A DNA stretch of 64,000 nucleotides from Coleophoma eucalyptorum. Its lineage: Eukaryota > Ascomycota > Leotiomycetes > Helotiales > Dermateaceae. Positions within the stretch are counted from its first letter, which is position 1, and each line of letters begins with the position of its first letter. Location of the stretch: the NCBI GenBank assembly GCA_026120035.1, contig JALRME010000014.1, forward strand, positions 62,001 through 126,000. The letters run 5' to 3'. The position numbers and the translations under genes were made by a program. A model generated the notes under the pieces. The model was not told where the DNA came from. It saw nothing but the letters and a program-made list of their open reading frames with translations, and made no database searches. Shown here piece by piece: positions 33,435-43,457 of this stretch.

Positions 33435-33862
33435 GGTTAGAAGAACTTTGTGAGGGACGAAGAAGATCAGCACATCTCGATCGGAAGTTATTCCACAGTG
33501 GGGTGGGGTTCTTCTTATCAGGGTGATAAGCATGCGGGGTCAGCTCATGAAATTCTCATAGACATGCCGAAGAGACGCAAAACAACATATATCTGGTTGC
33601 ATTATACACAAATAATTGTTCTGTTGTAGCTTAGATATACAATTAAACCCATATTTTATATTAAGGATGTAACTATTCTATGCGTATCCTTACTATTTTT
33701 TTTTAGAAAAAAATTCCGATAAAACATTCTCAAAGTTATCAAATAGCTTATATTCAAATCAAATTTGCCAACCTGTTTCAAGTTATTTTTTCGAGACCAG
33801 TAGCAAACGCAGTAAAAAGATATTTTGACTTGATTCCAACATATATTCAGAGTTTTAAACTG
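33435..33862. other. AT-rich gap between dioxygenase and tRNA genes
   Basis: About 430 bp; the part from about 33580 is markedly A/T-rich with long A and T runs (for example around 33700). No gene is seen. Confidence 0.5.
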
Positions 33863-33867
33863 CAAAA
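33863..33867 (-). terminator. Pol III T-tract terminator
   Basis: Five consecutive T on the minus strand begin seven bases after the tRNA 3' end, the usual RNA polymerase III stop signal. Confidence 0.75.
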
Positions 33868-33873
33868 ATATTA

Positions 33874-33974
33874 TGCTGACAGTGAGGTTCGAACTCACGC
33901 ATCTTACGATAATGGTGTTTAGATAAACTAGCTTAACTTAAAACCACCGCCTTAGACCGCTCGGCCATATCAGC
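33874..33974 (-). tRNA. tRNA-Leu(UAA) with a 19-nt intron
   Basis: The minus strand folds as a type II tRNA. The acceptor stem is GCTGATA with TGTCAGC plus discriminator A. The D stem is GCC/GGC with the Leu-typical GAGCGGTCTAA loop. The anticodon stem is GTGGT/ACCAT, the loop shows TAA at 34-36, the long variable arm is TATCGTAAGATGC as in yeast tRNA-Leu, and the T arm is GTGAG-TTCGAAC-CTCAC. About 19 nt sit after position 37, the normal place for a nuclear tRNA intron. The anticodon decodes UUA. A pol III T-tract follows. Confidence 0.92.
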
Positions 33975-35251
33975 AACTTTTGCTGGGAGTTGCTTATTTT
34001 AATATAATAAGGCATTAACATTGGTGCCACAAATTATCGAGCAGGACGTATGGAGCATACCTCGCTTAGCACTTCCATTTGACTCGCTTATGTAATTAGC
34101 GAGTCGGTGGTGATATCCAATCTAATCATGTGCGCGCATCGCGCTACTGTACTGCATTGTACACCCTATTACTGTATCACAATTTGATGGCCAGAGATCC
34201 TACTGACTGCCTTAAACGGATGCAATATGAAATCTACGTAGGAGGATTATCTGAAGTCCCAATCTTGACATGATAGTCGAGAAAGATTTAAATTTATCTG
34301 GCATACAAAAAGACAGTTCTCTTTGGTAACATGTACTCAATGTCCTAAGTTTATATTCGTTTGAAGTGAAGGTCAGCGCAATAACTTTGTCTTGGCTGTG
34401 CGAGTATTGGTTAAAATATACGATTTAGATCCAAAAAGAAATGATTGACTTGAAAATTCCACATCGACCTATGCTTCAATTCCCAACCGTGTCGTCTAGT
34501 CTTAAAATATGAAAGATCGAGGAAAAGAGTAGATCGACCCTGCGGATTGCAAGAACAGCTTTGACGGTGATATTTTGGAGTATACCTACGTGAAGCACTT
34601 GTACATATTACAGAATTTTACAGACGCTGAGTTACTCTACAAAATTGATTCCTGGTTAAGATAAAATTACCTCAAGCGGTACAAGCTTAACGCCTGTATA
34701 TACCAAAGGGGTTTATGAGATAGTTGAGTAAGCTCAATTGTATTTTGTAAGTTGATATCATAGCGGTCACTATGGTAAGTGTACACCCTAAAGAGTCCGT
34801 GGGGATATTGGACCATCCTCCAAGGTCGGTTGTTATTATAATAAGGCCGCTATACTGAAGGCGATCTACCTGCTATACTTGGCTATCCAAAGAACTCGTC
34901 GGACTCTCACGCATGTTCGTCCATACTTGTGAAAAGGATATTTTATAAGATATATCTCGATGATGAAGTTTCGTAGGACAACCACCCACAAACTTCTTTA
35001 TACTAGAAAATGCTTCGTCGCGACGTATATGTATTACTGAGCTTGTGCCATTATTCCATAAGCTCGTCCCTAGTTGTAATGATTACGCTCTGGATTTATA
35101 CCACCAAGAGCCTTAAAGAAGAAAACGCCCCAATTCGCAATGATATCAAATGCGTGCCAGTGCTTTCAAATGCTCGAAATGCTCTCAAACGCATAATACT
35201 GCTTTCATTGTTTCCAAATCCTCGATACTTGTGAATCATTGCTCATTCTTT
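33975..35251. other. Gene-free AT-rich tract beside the tRNA
   Basis: 1.28 kb with no believable ORF; the only open frames are short and overlapping. The DNA is A/T-rich and reads as degenerate sequence. I could not identify terminal repeats or a transposase remnant. It may be decayed, RIP-mutated repeat DNA, but that needs a comparison. Confidence 0.5.
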
Positions 35252-35957
35252 CTAACCACCATGGCGCTCACTTGGAATCAGCTCGTATCCATCCTCGGGA
35301 GGGAAGACAAATGCGGATAGCGAAATTAATGCTGCGGAAATGATTGCGATGCTCCAGCTGATTGTGCAAAGGATCCAGGACTTATCCAGCTTCCATCCGA
35401 CAAAGAAACGATCATCGTTGTCAAAGAGATAGGCCTGTATGTTATTAGTATGTAGCAAGGTTCTCAATCTTATACATTACTTACCACAAGAGCCATCGCT
35501 GCACATTGTACCACAGCCACGAGCACCAAAAGAAATCCTAAAATCTTCCACCCGCTTTCTCTCTTCTGCTTGCCACCAAGAATGACAACAACGTATGCGA
35601 TCATGGTAGCCAACTCAAATACAGCCGCAAAGGACATCAAGAAACCCACCGATCTCCACATGGAACAAAAGTAACGATCGGTGCCATGGCAATCTTCGTA
35701 TTGAGGGAAATGGGAACACGTCGCTTTCTGCGAATCGATCGATGAACAACTTCGATGTAGGCCAACCGTCTTCGTGAAATGGCCGCCGGATGGTGAAGTA
35801 GATTCCCAGGTAATCCAATCTGGTATGAAAATTGCTGCAAAAGTCATGGCGGTAGCTGCGTCACTGTCAGTATGGGACATAAACAGGGCGCCTAGATTTG
35901 AACCGTACCAGCTATAAAGGCCGCTAGGGCAACTGTGTAAACAATAACTCTTGTCAT
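35252..35957 (-). CDS. Claudin-like four-helix membrane protein
   Basis: Three exons (35957-35909, 35855-35485, 35434-35252) joined by introns of 53 and 50 bp give 200 residues. Four hydrophobic segments are visible: about 3-27, 90-112, 122-145 and 160-185. The large first extracellular loop has several Cys and a GLHRSC...C...C pattern. This resembles the GLW-C-C loop of the claudin/PMP22/Sur7 superfamily, although the W is missing. The tail is short and cytosolic (ELIPSERHGG). It is probably a plasma-membrane tetraspan protein of unknown function. Intron 1 uses the CGCAG acceptor just after a TACTGAC branch site; an earlier CAG would break the frame. The start is the first Met of TM1; the frame stays open further upstream, so a longer N-terminus cannot be excluded. 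Confidence 0.75.
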
Positions 35958-36847
35958 TCTGAACTTAGTTCCATCCACTGCTACAGCAACTAGAGAAAGA
36001 TGCAAATATTCCGGGTTCAGACTTGAACTCGAGGGTTGTTGCGCAGGTCGAAGCCAATCGAGATAAAGAGGCGAGGAAACAGCTGCCTTGTTTTACGGAG
36101 CAGACCACCCGCGATGGCGTCGGAAATCGCGCAATCAAAAAACAGCCTTATTCCTAACTCTGTCTCTCCCTCCTTCGCAAAATCAAATGTCGGTGTGAAA
36201 TGAGGAGGTACACACTGGTTACTATATGTGGCCTTATGGCATGCGGGGGTTTGGGAGGTTTGGGGGTAAGATGTTTGTTGGTTTGGGGAGGATGGAATTC
36301 TTGAACGCGCATGCACCCTTCGCCGTCTTGATTGGTGGTGACGAAATCAACCTGTCGCTTGTCTACATCGCACACCTGCACCTGCCACAAATTGAGGGGT
36401 GCATATGGAGGCGTATTACTATAATCATTGTTGGTCTGCATTCGCTCTTCGGACTGCTCGTGGAAATGGAAGGTTAAGTAGGTTTGAAGAGATACAAGGT
36501 GATCCTCGCGTTGATTCGAGTACTCTCATGCTTGCGGATGTGGAGGTCTCTACGATGTCACTTAAGCTCTCATCAAATTTGGCGACTATCGTCAGCAAGA
36601 GGCAAAGTATTGGAAGGCGCGATATGCAAGTGCTCACATGGCCATTCTTCATAGATAAGCTCTCATCTTGCATTGCATTCTGCCATTGGTCTTAGCAAGG
36701 CCCATGGTCTACATCAGGATATGTATTGGAGGAATCAACATTGCGGTTCCTAGTTCTACAAAAGTGCGGTATAATGGCCCCCGTTCTTGTTCGAAAGCCC
36801 ATTGCTGCTGGCCTTGTATTACAAAGGCTGCTTAGCACCTATCTATC
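35958..36847. other. Gap between claudin-like and WKF genes, with one coding-like stretch
   Basis: 890 bp with no firm gene. It contains the open minus-strand stretch described at 36157-36525. The rest shows nothing supportable. Confidence 0.45.
36157..36525 (-). other. Unassigned coding-like open stretch
   Basis: The minus strand is open for 123 codons here. Its middle part reads like a folded protein (around FHFHEQSEERM, PPYAPLNLWQVQ and DKRQVDFVTT) rather than random translation. An ATG lies at 36441. Upstream the frame meets a TGA at 36526-36528, so a real gene would need an exon joined in from the right; AG acceptors near 36520-36528 exist but no partner exon was convincing. It could be a missed small gene, a pseudogene fragment or chance. 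I do not recognise the family. Confidence 0.3.
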
Positions 36848-38179
36848 CTAGTCACTCCCATCGCTATCGCTCTCCGAATCATCGCTGTCACTTTCAGCTT
36901 CGGAACTTGACGAGCTACTTGAGGAACTTGATGGGCTATCGTCACGGGCTGCGTTGCCCTGAGCTGCGTCAGACTCGTCTGAGCTGGTGTCCGAGTCAGA
37001 ATCTGAGTCGCTTGAATCATCAGATGAGCTAGAGTCCGACTCTACTGCAGTTGTTCTCTGCTTCCTTCTCCTCCCAAGCTTTTGTACCGAACCATCTGCA
37101 AGTCGCAAACGTTTCTGTGCATCGTCGTCGATCTCACTCTTCTGTTCTTGTGGAGCACCCAACTCCTGTAAAACTTGTTCAGATCTCACCCTCTTTATTA
37201 CTCTCTTGCCCATGGCTGTATCAGACAGGTTCATTATGATTCCTTCCTCGTAACCCATCTTGGAGTGTGCTCCTGCTGCTGTCATCGTTGCCACATAGTC
37301 CTTCATCGCGACTTCATACTCCTGCTGTCTCTTCTGTGGATCCGCCATATCCTTTGGAAATCCAGCAACGCCTTCCTCTTGGTCTTTCACTTTTACCGCA
37401 AGTGCTGAGTCTCGTAATCTGGTACGAACGCCTCCTTGAAGGCCTCTGACGTACTCGTATAGCAGGTAAGAGTATTCTGAAGGAATGATGTCGACGTCGA
37501 AAATGTGCTTGAGAATACGATCTTGATGATTCTTGTTGAATTTCCAATTATCTCGGGACTCGTGGTATTGTCTAAGGTAGGCCAGAAATGGCCGCGTAGG
37601 AGCACTCGACGGCTTTGTTGACGTTTGCTTGGCGGTATTGGTGTCTATGTCCTTTTTGGATACTTTTGATCTTTCAGATTTGGGCTTCTTGACCCTTTTG
37701 ACCCTTCGTTCACTTTCCTCTAGCGTCGAATCGACCTGCTCCTCGATCTTTGGTGGCTCTGGAGTCGATAAAGCAGGGCTTTTGGGGGTTGCGCCGAATG
37801 TGGGATCTAATGCTTTTTGTTCTGCAACCCAAGCGCTGAAGAGTTGCTTTATACTATCCCCATCCTTCTCCTTGGTCTCTGGCGTGAAGGTGACAGACTT
37901 TTTTCTGGAAAGGGTAGGTATAGAATCCGAATTCGTAGATGGGATGACGTCCTCTTTGCGTGCAATAGTCTTCGCTTTTTTTGTGGATGTTTCGTCTCCT
38001 GAATCCGCCTTTCTCTTATTTTGCTGCCTCTGGATTGGTTTGGGAGAAGACTCTGTGCTTTCAGCGGGAATTGCTGCAGATTCAGGCGTGTCAGAAGCAA
38101 ACTTCAATTTTAAGCCCAAACGCTTCCACGCTGGTACCCGTGGCGATGGTGCATTGGAAGAGGTTGTCGCAGAAGGCAT
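36848..38179 (-). CDS. WKF-domain nucleolar-type protein (C7orf50-like)
   Basis: A single exon of 443 codons from ATG 38179. A conserved N-terminal PAWKRLGLKLKFA stretch is followed by a basic, Lys-rich disordered region. The WKF domain (about residues 195-260) begins with YHESRDNWKFNKN, where WKF is at 212-214, and continues with helices around HIFDVDIIPSEYSYLLYEYVR. A C-terminal Ser/Asp/Glu tail (about 385-443) is almost pure acidic and serine residues. The WKF family includes human C7orf50, found in nucleoli and linked to ribosome biogenesis. Alternating basic and acidic low-complexity regions fit a nucleolar protein. Exact function is unknown. Confidence 0.82.
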   Translation of the reverse strand: MPSATTSSNAPSPRVPAWKRLGLKLKFASDTPESAAIPAESTESSPKPIQRQQNKRKADSGDETSTKKAKTIARKEDVIPSTNSDSIPTLSRKKSVTFTPETKEKDGDSIKQLFSAWVAEQKALDPTFGATPKSPALSTPEPPKIEEQVDSTLEESERRVKRVKKPKSERSKVSKKDIDTNTAKQTSTKPSSAPTRPFLAYLRQYHESRDNWKFNKNHQDRILKHIFDVDIIPSEYSYLLYEYVRGLQGGVRTRLRDSALAVKVKDQEEGVAGFPKDMADPQKRQQEYEVAMKDYVATMTAAGAHSKMGYEEGIIMNLSDTAMGKRVIKRVRSEQVLQELGAPQEQKSEIDDDAQKRLRLADGSVQKLGRRRKQRTTAVESDSSSSDDSSDSDSDSDTSSDESDAAQGNAARDDSPSSSSSSSSSSEAESDSDDSESDSDGSD

Positions 38180-38518
38180 GATTGTGGACCAAGGTGTGCG
38201 AGCACTGGTAAACAAAAATGATGAGACTTCGTTGCTGAATTATGGCTTGTTACAAGGACATCCTGCGCTCAGGAAAAAAGTACTGTAACATCCTTATCAT
38301 TTTCCAGCTTATCGGATCAGAGCCTTGCCCGGATCGGATTAATGTAACTGCCGTTCAAGGCAGCTCTGAGGACGCGAGCTCTCTCCATTGCGCGACTCTG
38401 GTAAAGAGCACTCTAACTTCATCATTGTCTTCTTCATATTCTTCTAATTGTCGGTCTTCAATACACCTCTTCAACAACATAAACCTACCCAGATAAATTT
38501 CGATCACCATCTTCCAAG
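38180..38518. promoter_or_regulatory. Divergent promoter of WKF and proteasome alpha1 genes
   Basis: 339 bp between divergent starts. I see no match to the yeast Rpn4 proteasome box (GGTGGCAAA) on a quick reading of both strands. No gene is seen. Confidence 0.4.
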
Positions 38519-39569
38519 ATGTCGGGTACGTTGACGCCCTTGCTGGCAACAAATAACAGCACCATGAGCTCCAGCTAACCATCTCCATAGGCAGCGCAGG
38601 CTACGACAGGCATATTACCATCTTTTCAGACTCAGGAAGATTGTATCAAGTCGGTATGTTCTTCGGAGGATCGTTGAGACTCGCACCACATCGATTCGAC
38701 AATACGACATCCTCGAATCTTTACTGGATATTGCTGACAGCTGGACTATCAAGAATATGCCTTTAAGGCCATCACTGCTGCAAATATCATGTCTGTTGGT
38801 ATCAGGGGAAAGGACTGCGCGGTTGTTTTGTCCCAAAAGAAAGTTCCTGTAAGAGACAATTGTTTCGTCATACTGCAGCACAGTACTAACCTATGACTTC
38901 AGGACAAGCTCATTGATCCCTCATCAGTATCCCACATCTTTCAGCTCTCACCATCCGTTGGATGTGTGATGACAGGTTCCATTGCAGATGCTCGTGCGTT
39001 TGTTCAGCGTGCCATCGGTGAGGCAGCTGAGTTCCGGTACAAGTTTGGATACGAGATGCCCTGCGATGCTCTCGCAAAGAGAATTGCAAATATCAGTCAA
39101 GTGTACACACAACGAGTAAGTAGACGGCACCATAGGACCGTTGAGTGTCCTGCATAAGCTCCAAGTTCTAACACTCAGACAGGCGTACATGCGACCTTAT
39201 GGTGTGGCAACAACACTGATCTCATTAGACTCCGAATTCGGACCGCAGCTCTACAAGTGTGATCCTGCAGGTTACTATACAGGCTACAAGGGCACAGCTT
39301 CAGGTCCCAAGCAACAGGAGGCATTCAATCACCTTGAGAAGAAGCTCAAGAACAAGGACTGTGCAGAGGGTAGCTGGGAGGATGTGGTGGAGCTAGGTAT
39401 CACGACGTTAAGTACCGTGCTCAGTGTAGACTTCAAAAAGGGCGAATTGGAGATTGGAATCGTTGGAGGGCCAAGGACCGACGGAAAGGAGGGGACCGAT
39501 CCGGGATTCAGGGCCTTAACCGAGGAAGAGATTGATGAGAGACTGCAAGCGATTGCAGATAAGGACTGA
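38519..39569 (+). CDS. SCL1: 20S proteasome subunit alpha1 (Scl1/PSMA6)
   Basis: Five exons: 38519-38525, 38591-38653, 38754-38848, 38903-39115 and 39183-39569, giving 254 residues. The first exon is only 7 bp (Met, Ser and one base). The N-terminal signature [21 protein letters not shown] is that of alpha1, and [18 protein letters not shown] and [14 protein letters not shown] text ([14 protein letters not shown]) follow as in PSMA6. It forms part of the outer alpha ring that gates the proteolytic chamber; alpha subunits are not catalytic. All introns are GT..AG (54-100 bp). Confidence 0.95.
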
Positions 39570-40881
39570 TATGTTCCATACTCTTGTTCTGCACTGCTCT
39601 TTACGGTTGTGAGGGATGGAAAAGAGGAGACGAGAGATGGATGACTAGCGTTCGGCGTCACCGGGAAAGGCCAGGTCATTGTGCATTTACACTTCCACAA
39701 CTCTGGCTACATTAACATTGTATCATAACAAAGAAGGGTAGGCGTGAAGCCACAAGCGTTCACACAGTACTGTATTCGTGACTTTAGCTTCAATCACAGG
39801 ATTGCGACGATGGAAGATGCCCACACACTCAGACTGTGCAGAGTGCCAAATTAGGACACGGGAGACGAGCACAGCCTTACTCCTGTGGCTTTGCACCTGA
39901 ATCTGCACCTGCCCTCGCAGCACATGGCATGTAGAGGGTCAGCCCTACCTTAACATCCACCGAGTTCACCCTGCTCGATGGACCTCCAACATGCCGGTGC
40001 ATCACACAAAGGGAAATCAGCAGCGATCAATTGGGTCGGAGAAGGGGCGAGGTCGAAGTGCTGAGTTACTGAATGGTCGGGATGGCTCAAAAGGTTTGCG
40101 CTGTAACCCATGTCTAGCGCAGCTTATCGACCTTTTAGGATGTGCAGCAGGGCCGCAGAGCCAAATTCGGAGAACTGCATTATTCCAGCAGTTCAGCTCT
40201 GCAAAAGTTTAAGCGACATGGTCTTTTGCCTCCCGGAGGATGGCCGTAGTCGCGATACAATTGGATGCTCTATCACATCTCCCAAGTGGTGCTGCACGGT
40301 AAGCCAGTCTACTTGGGACCTGAACTTGCATTCTTTGGGCAGTGCGCCGCTGCTCCTGCAGAATTTTGAATGGTCTGCCATGTGCTTGTGGCGCCCCAAA
40401 ATGATCGTCCCCAGTGAGGGCGGCAGCTTTTACCGGTGTTGGAGCCACGCACCTGCTCTCTGGTAAGCTACGTCTCCCACGAGAACCCCACTTCCGTCAT
40501 GAACATGCGGGAATAGTGTCGTGTCCCAGCTGTGTAGGGTTCATTTCACACGATATCGGGAGGATGGTCTTTTCCAGGCATGGGGCGGACCTAGTTCCTT
40601 TTGATCGGTGGCAGCCGTTCCTAAGATTTTGATAGCCTCGAGTGAAGGCTGAGAAGCAAGCCATGTCCACGAACGTTCTCCACTGCAGATGGATTTCTCT
40701 CTAATTCACCATGGCATTCTTCAGTGATTCAGGATGACACTTAAACACCGGCGATGGCTTCAATTGAGCTTGCTCTTCTTCTCTCTCCCAAGTCTTTCAT
40801 TTATTCTCTTCCCGGTCAACGCTTCCTTGCTCCGAGTATCTCTGCACGGCACATACACAGCCAATCTTTCTTCTCTGAAGC
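39570..40881. other. Gap after the proteasome gene
   Basis: 1.3 kb between two plus-strand genes. Short open frames on both strands overlap each other and resemble no family. The last 130 bp are probably the leader of the next gene. Confidence 0.45.
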
Positions 40882-41585
40882 ATGGCAGATGGATGTAAGT
40901 CACTTTCTTGCCCTACGCATGTGCGCGAGAATCTTCTTTGCATTCTCGTGCATGCTGTATCCTCGGACCCTGACTCAAAGGATAATAGTGAACAATCAAA
41001 GAACTGCTCGGGTAGCAGATCTTCTTTCCGACTTCCGCACCCTCCAATACTACATCGCGGCAGCTCCAACAGAACCTCCCCAGAGTGATGATTATTACAC
41101 AGAAGGGTGGGCAGTACTACGGCAATGCTCCTTAGATGGCCAGCATATACTCAATTGCGCTGCGGATACTCGAGTTCCAAGCGCACGCGGCGGACCCGAG
41201 GAGCAAGCCAAGGCCGAGTTACAGCAGGTCCTGCTCGATACCTATTCTCGTCGACACGAAGCGCAGAAGATCTATCTTCGCCAACAAGCTGCGCAGCGGT
41301 GGATTTCTTGGAGAGATCAGGTCTTGCAGGGTCATAGGCCACATCCAGGTAATTTAGAACAATTGAGCGCCTGTGACAGGCACTTGCGAATGGTAAGCGA
41401 CAGCAAGAGGACAAGAAGTAGTCAATTCGCAAGCTGACCCGTGGTTTCCTTTCTAGGAACTTTCTAGCATTACAGATGATGGGATTTATTCAGACATGCG
41501 CTCTTCGGATTACCAGATGGGGCGCTGGACGCTCGAAGATCCCCGCTTGAGGGATGTTCAGAGATGGGTGCGGGCCAGGCGCTGA
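40882..41585 (+). CDS. Small hypothetical protein, not recognised
   Basis: A three-exon model: 40882-40894 (13 bp), 40989-41392 and 41457-41585. Introns of 94 and 64 bp have GT..AG ends, and the spliced frame is 181 residues without interruption. The protein is Arg/Gln-rich and mostly helical-looking, with no membrane span or signal peptide. It has YYTEGWAVLRQC in the first third, a likely coiled-coil stretch (EEQAKAELQQVLLDTYSRRHEAQKIYLRQ region), and a Trp-rich end (MGRWTLEDPRLRDVQRWVRARR region). Two introns whose removal keeps one frame up to a natural stop support a real gene, but the 13-bp first exon is the least certain part. I do not know the family or function. Confidence 0.6.
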
Positions 41586-42019
41586 AGATCGGCTTTAACA
41601 AAGCAAGAATTGTCCACAAGATGAATTTATGGATAATGACGGAACGAATACAAAAAAAGGCCAATCGAGCATCTAAAAGAGCTCTTTGGGGCAGATACAT
41701 GATATCAAGACCAGCGAGCACAGTTTTCGTTTCTTTTGGCTGGTCCATTTATCGGTACTTCAGCGAAAGCATGCCTGGAGCATTGTTTTTAATTATAATA
41801 TAATTGCTATCTTAGTTCTCAAAACAGCTGTTTCTCTATAACTAGCCTCCTCCTAGCAGGCTCAAATTCTCATCATATAAAAAATTCAAAGAGATCTCAA
41901 ATACCAGTTCTCCAGCAAAGATCAATTATCAGAAGCTCTAAAAGCCCCCAAAGCTTAAGTTGAGGGCAGGTTGATAGCTGAAAAAAGAATGCGCATTAAA
42001 GTCACCGGGCATTTCAGCC
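41586..42019. other. Gap between convergent hypothetical and TMEM234-like genes
   Basis: 434 bp between facing 3' ends. An open frame at about 41564-41803 overlaps the end of the previous gene and looks like 3' UTR. A/T-rich from 41780 on. No gene is supported. Confidence 0.45.
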
Positions 42020-42619
42020 TCACCGGCTTTTACTCTGCACACATAACGCGATACCAGCGAGGGATAGAGCCATGCCAATCCATGTATCTGATACGTCAGG
42101 TTAGTCATGTCGTGTAGGAATGGTTGTGTACTCTTTCAGATCATCATACCTCGGCTGATAACTTTTCGTTCCACCCACCATTCGCCAGCAACGGTGAATA
42201 GGAAAGCCAGAGAATTGGTAATTGGTACCGTAAGACTTAATTCTGCATTTCAATTAGGACTGCCCCAAGCATCGTACAATGCCTCCTTCAAGACAACAAT
42301 TGGATCGTTCGGACTACTTACCAGCCTGGCCAATCAATAAGAAGAACCAGATGCTCCCTGTCAGGTTTATGACCAAAGGAATGGCATATTTCGGATTTCG
42401 GAGCAGATCCACGACACCGAAGAAGGCTCCATAGATCTTACTCTTGAACCAGCTGTTCGTGACTGAGGCAGACTTGAGGATAGGATGCTCAGGGGGCTTG
42501 TGTGTACGGGCTGCTGCGCGGATGAAGGGAGTAGTGAAGCCCCACGCCAGCCCGATCATAAGAAATCCCAGGACATAGCGAAGTATTGAAGGTGCGGGGG
42601 TTGGGTCGGTGGCATCCAT
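42020..42619 (-). CDS. TMEM234-like small membrane protein
   Basis: Three exons (42619-42322, 42242-42150, 42087-42020) across GT..AG introns of 79 and 62 bp give 152 residues. The family is the eukaryotic TMEM234 group, related to the small EamA/DMT transporters. Four hydrophobic helices are visible: LRYVLGFLMIGLAWGFT, YAIPLVINLTGSIWFFLL, VPITNSLAFLFTVAGEWW and IGMALSLAGIALCV. The N-terminal GLAWGFTTPFIR motif and the VPITNSLAF region are characteristic. The transported substrate, if any, is unknown. Confidence 0.88.
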
Positions 42620-42899
42620 TGTGATAATGACGGTGATGTTGATGCTTCACAGGGAATGGACGAGAAGCGGTTATCTCCGGCGCATGTAGACAAGGTTTCC
42701 TGTTATCATCACGTGATATATATATACATACTTTCCTGTTGCTCCGATCTTGAAATCTAGACAACTCTTGACTATGGATGAGTCAGGCAATTAGAGACGA
42801 TGGCTTACGAGTAAACCCCCTCAGTATTCATCGTGCCTAATTGGCACCCTCGGATGTCAGACTGTAGGTTTGTCGTTTGCGGGCAGTGGTATGTTCAAC

Positions 42900-43328
42900 C
42901 TAATTATAGCTGTCGCTTGGGATCAATATCCCTGCCCCAGCAACGAAGGCGATTTTCTCCTGCTGTCGATTGAAGATCTCATGATGCGCATCTGAAAGTG
43001 CCTGGCAATCTAACAATTCCATAAGAGATGGGATCGCTGTAGATAATCCTGCCGAGAAAATCTTGACAATTAATCGTACTTGAATCCACCTGGGCTCGAA
43101 TCTCATTCCATCGCTTGCCAAGGACAAATGTTTCCAGCCATCTTCTAAACTTCACAGCCACCCCGATTTCCTGAAGCTCCCCCATTAGCTCCACCCTGAC
43201 TGCAGGACCCAACCAAAGTAGTCGCGAAGACCAGTGCTCCGATCTACCTTCATCTATTTCGTTACGACTCCAGTCTTTCAAGCGATCATCAAATCTAGGC
43301 TGGCTGGTACGAGTTGTTCAGAGGACAT
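42900..43328 (-). pseudogene. Small coding-like locus, possibly frameshifted
   Basis: The minus strand has a well-behaved protein-like frame from about 43317 to 43080. It joins across a 43-bp GT..AG intron (43037-43079) to an exon ending at a TAG (42900). The spliced text contains VELMGELQEIGVAVKFRRW and MELLDCQALSDAHHEIF, which look like real helices. The nearest good start, ATG 43328, is in another frame and stops after 16 codons, while the first in-frame ATG (43185) would give only 80 residues and discard coding-like sequence upstream. The locus may be frameshifted, have a missed 5' exon, or start at 43185. It lies 129 bp from the divergent C2-protein start. Family not recognised. Confidence 0.4.
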
Positions 43329-43457
43329 CTAGAAGATGAATTTTGCAGTCGCAATCTCAAAGTAAACAAACCCACGTCACTTGGCCAGTACGTCAGAGGA
43401 AGCCTGAGAGACCTACTTCAACCCCACCACGACCCCCCTCTATGAAAGATAGACACC

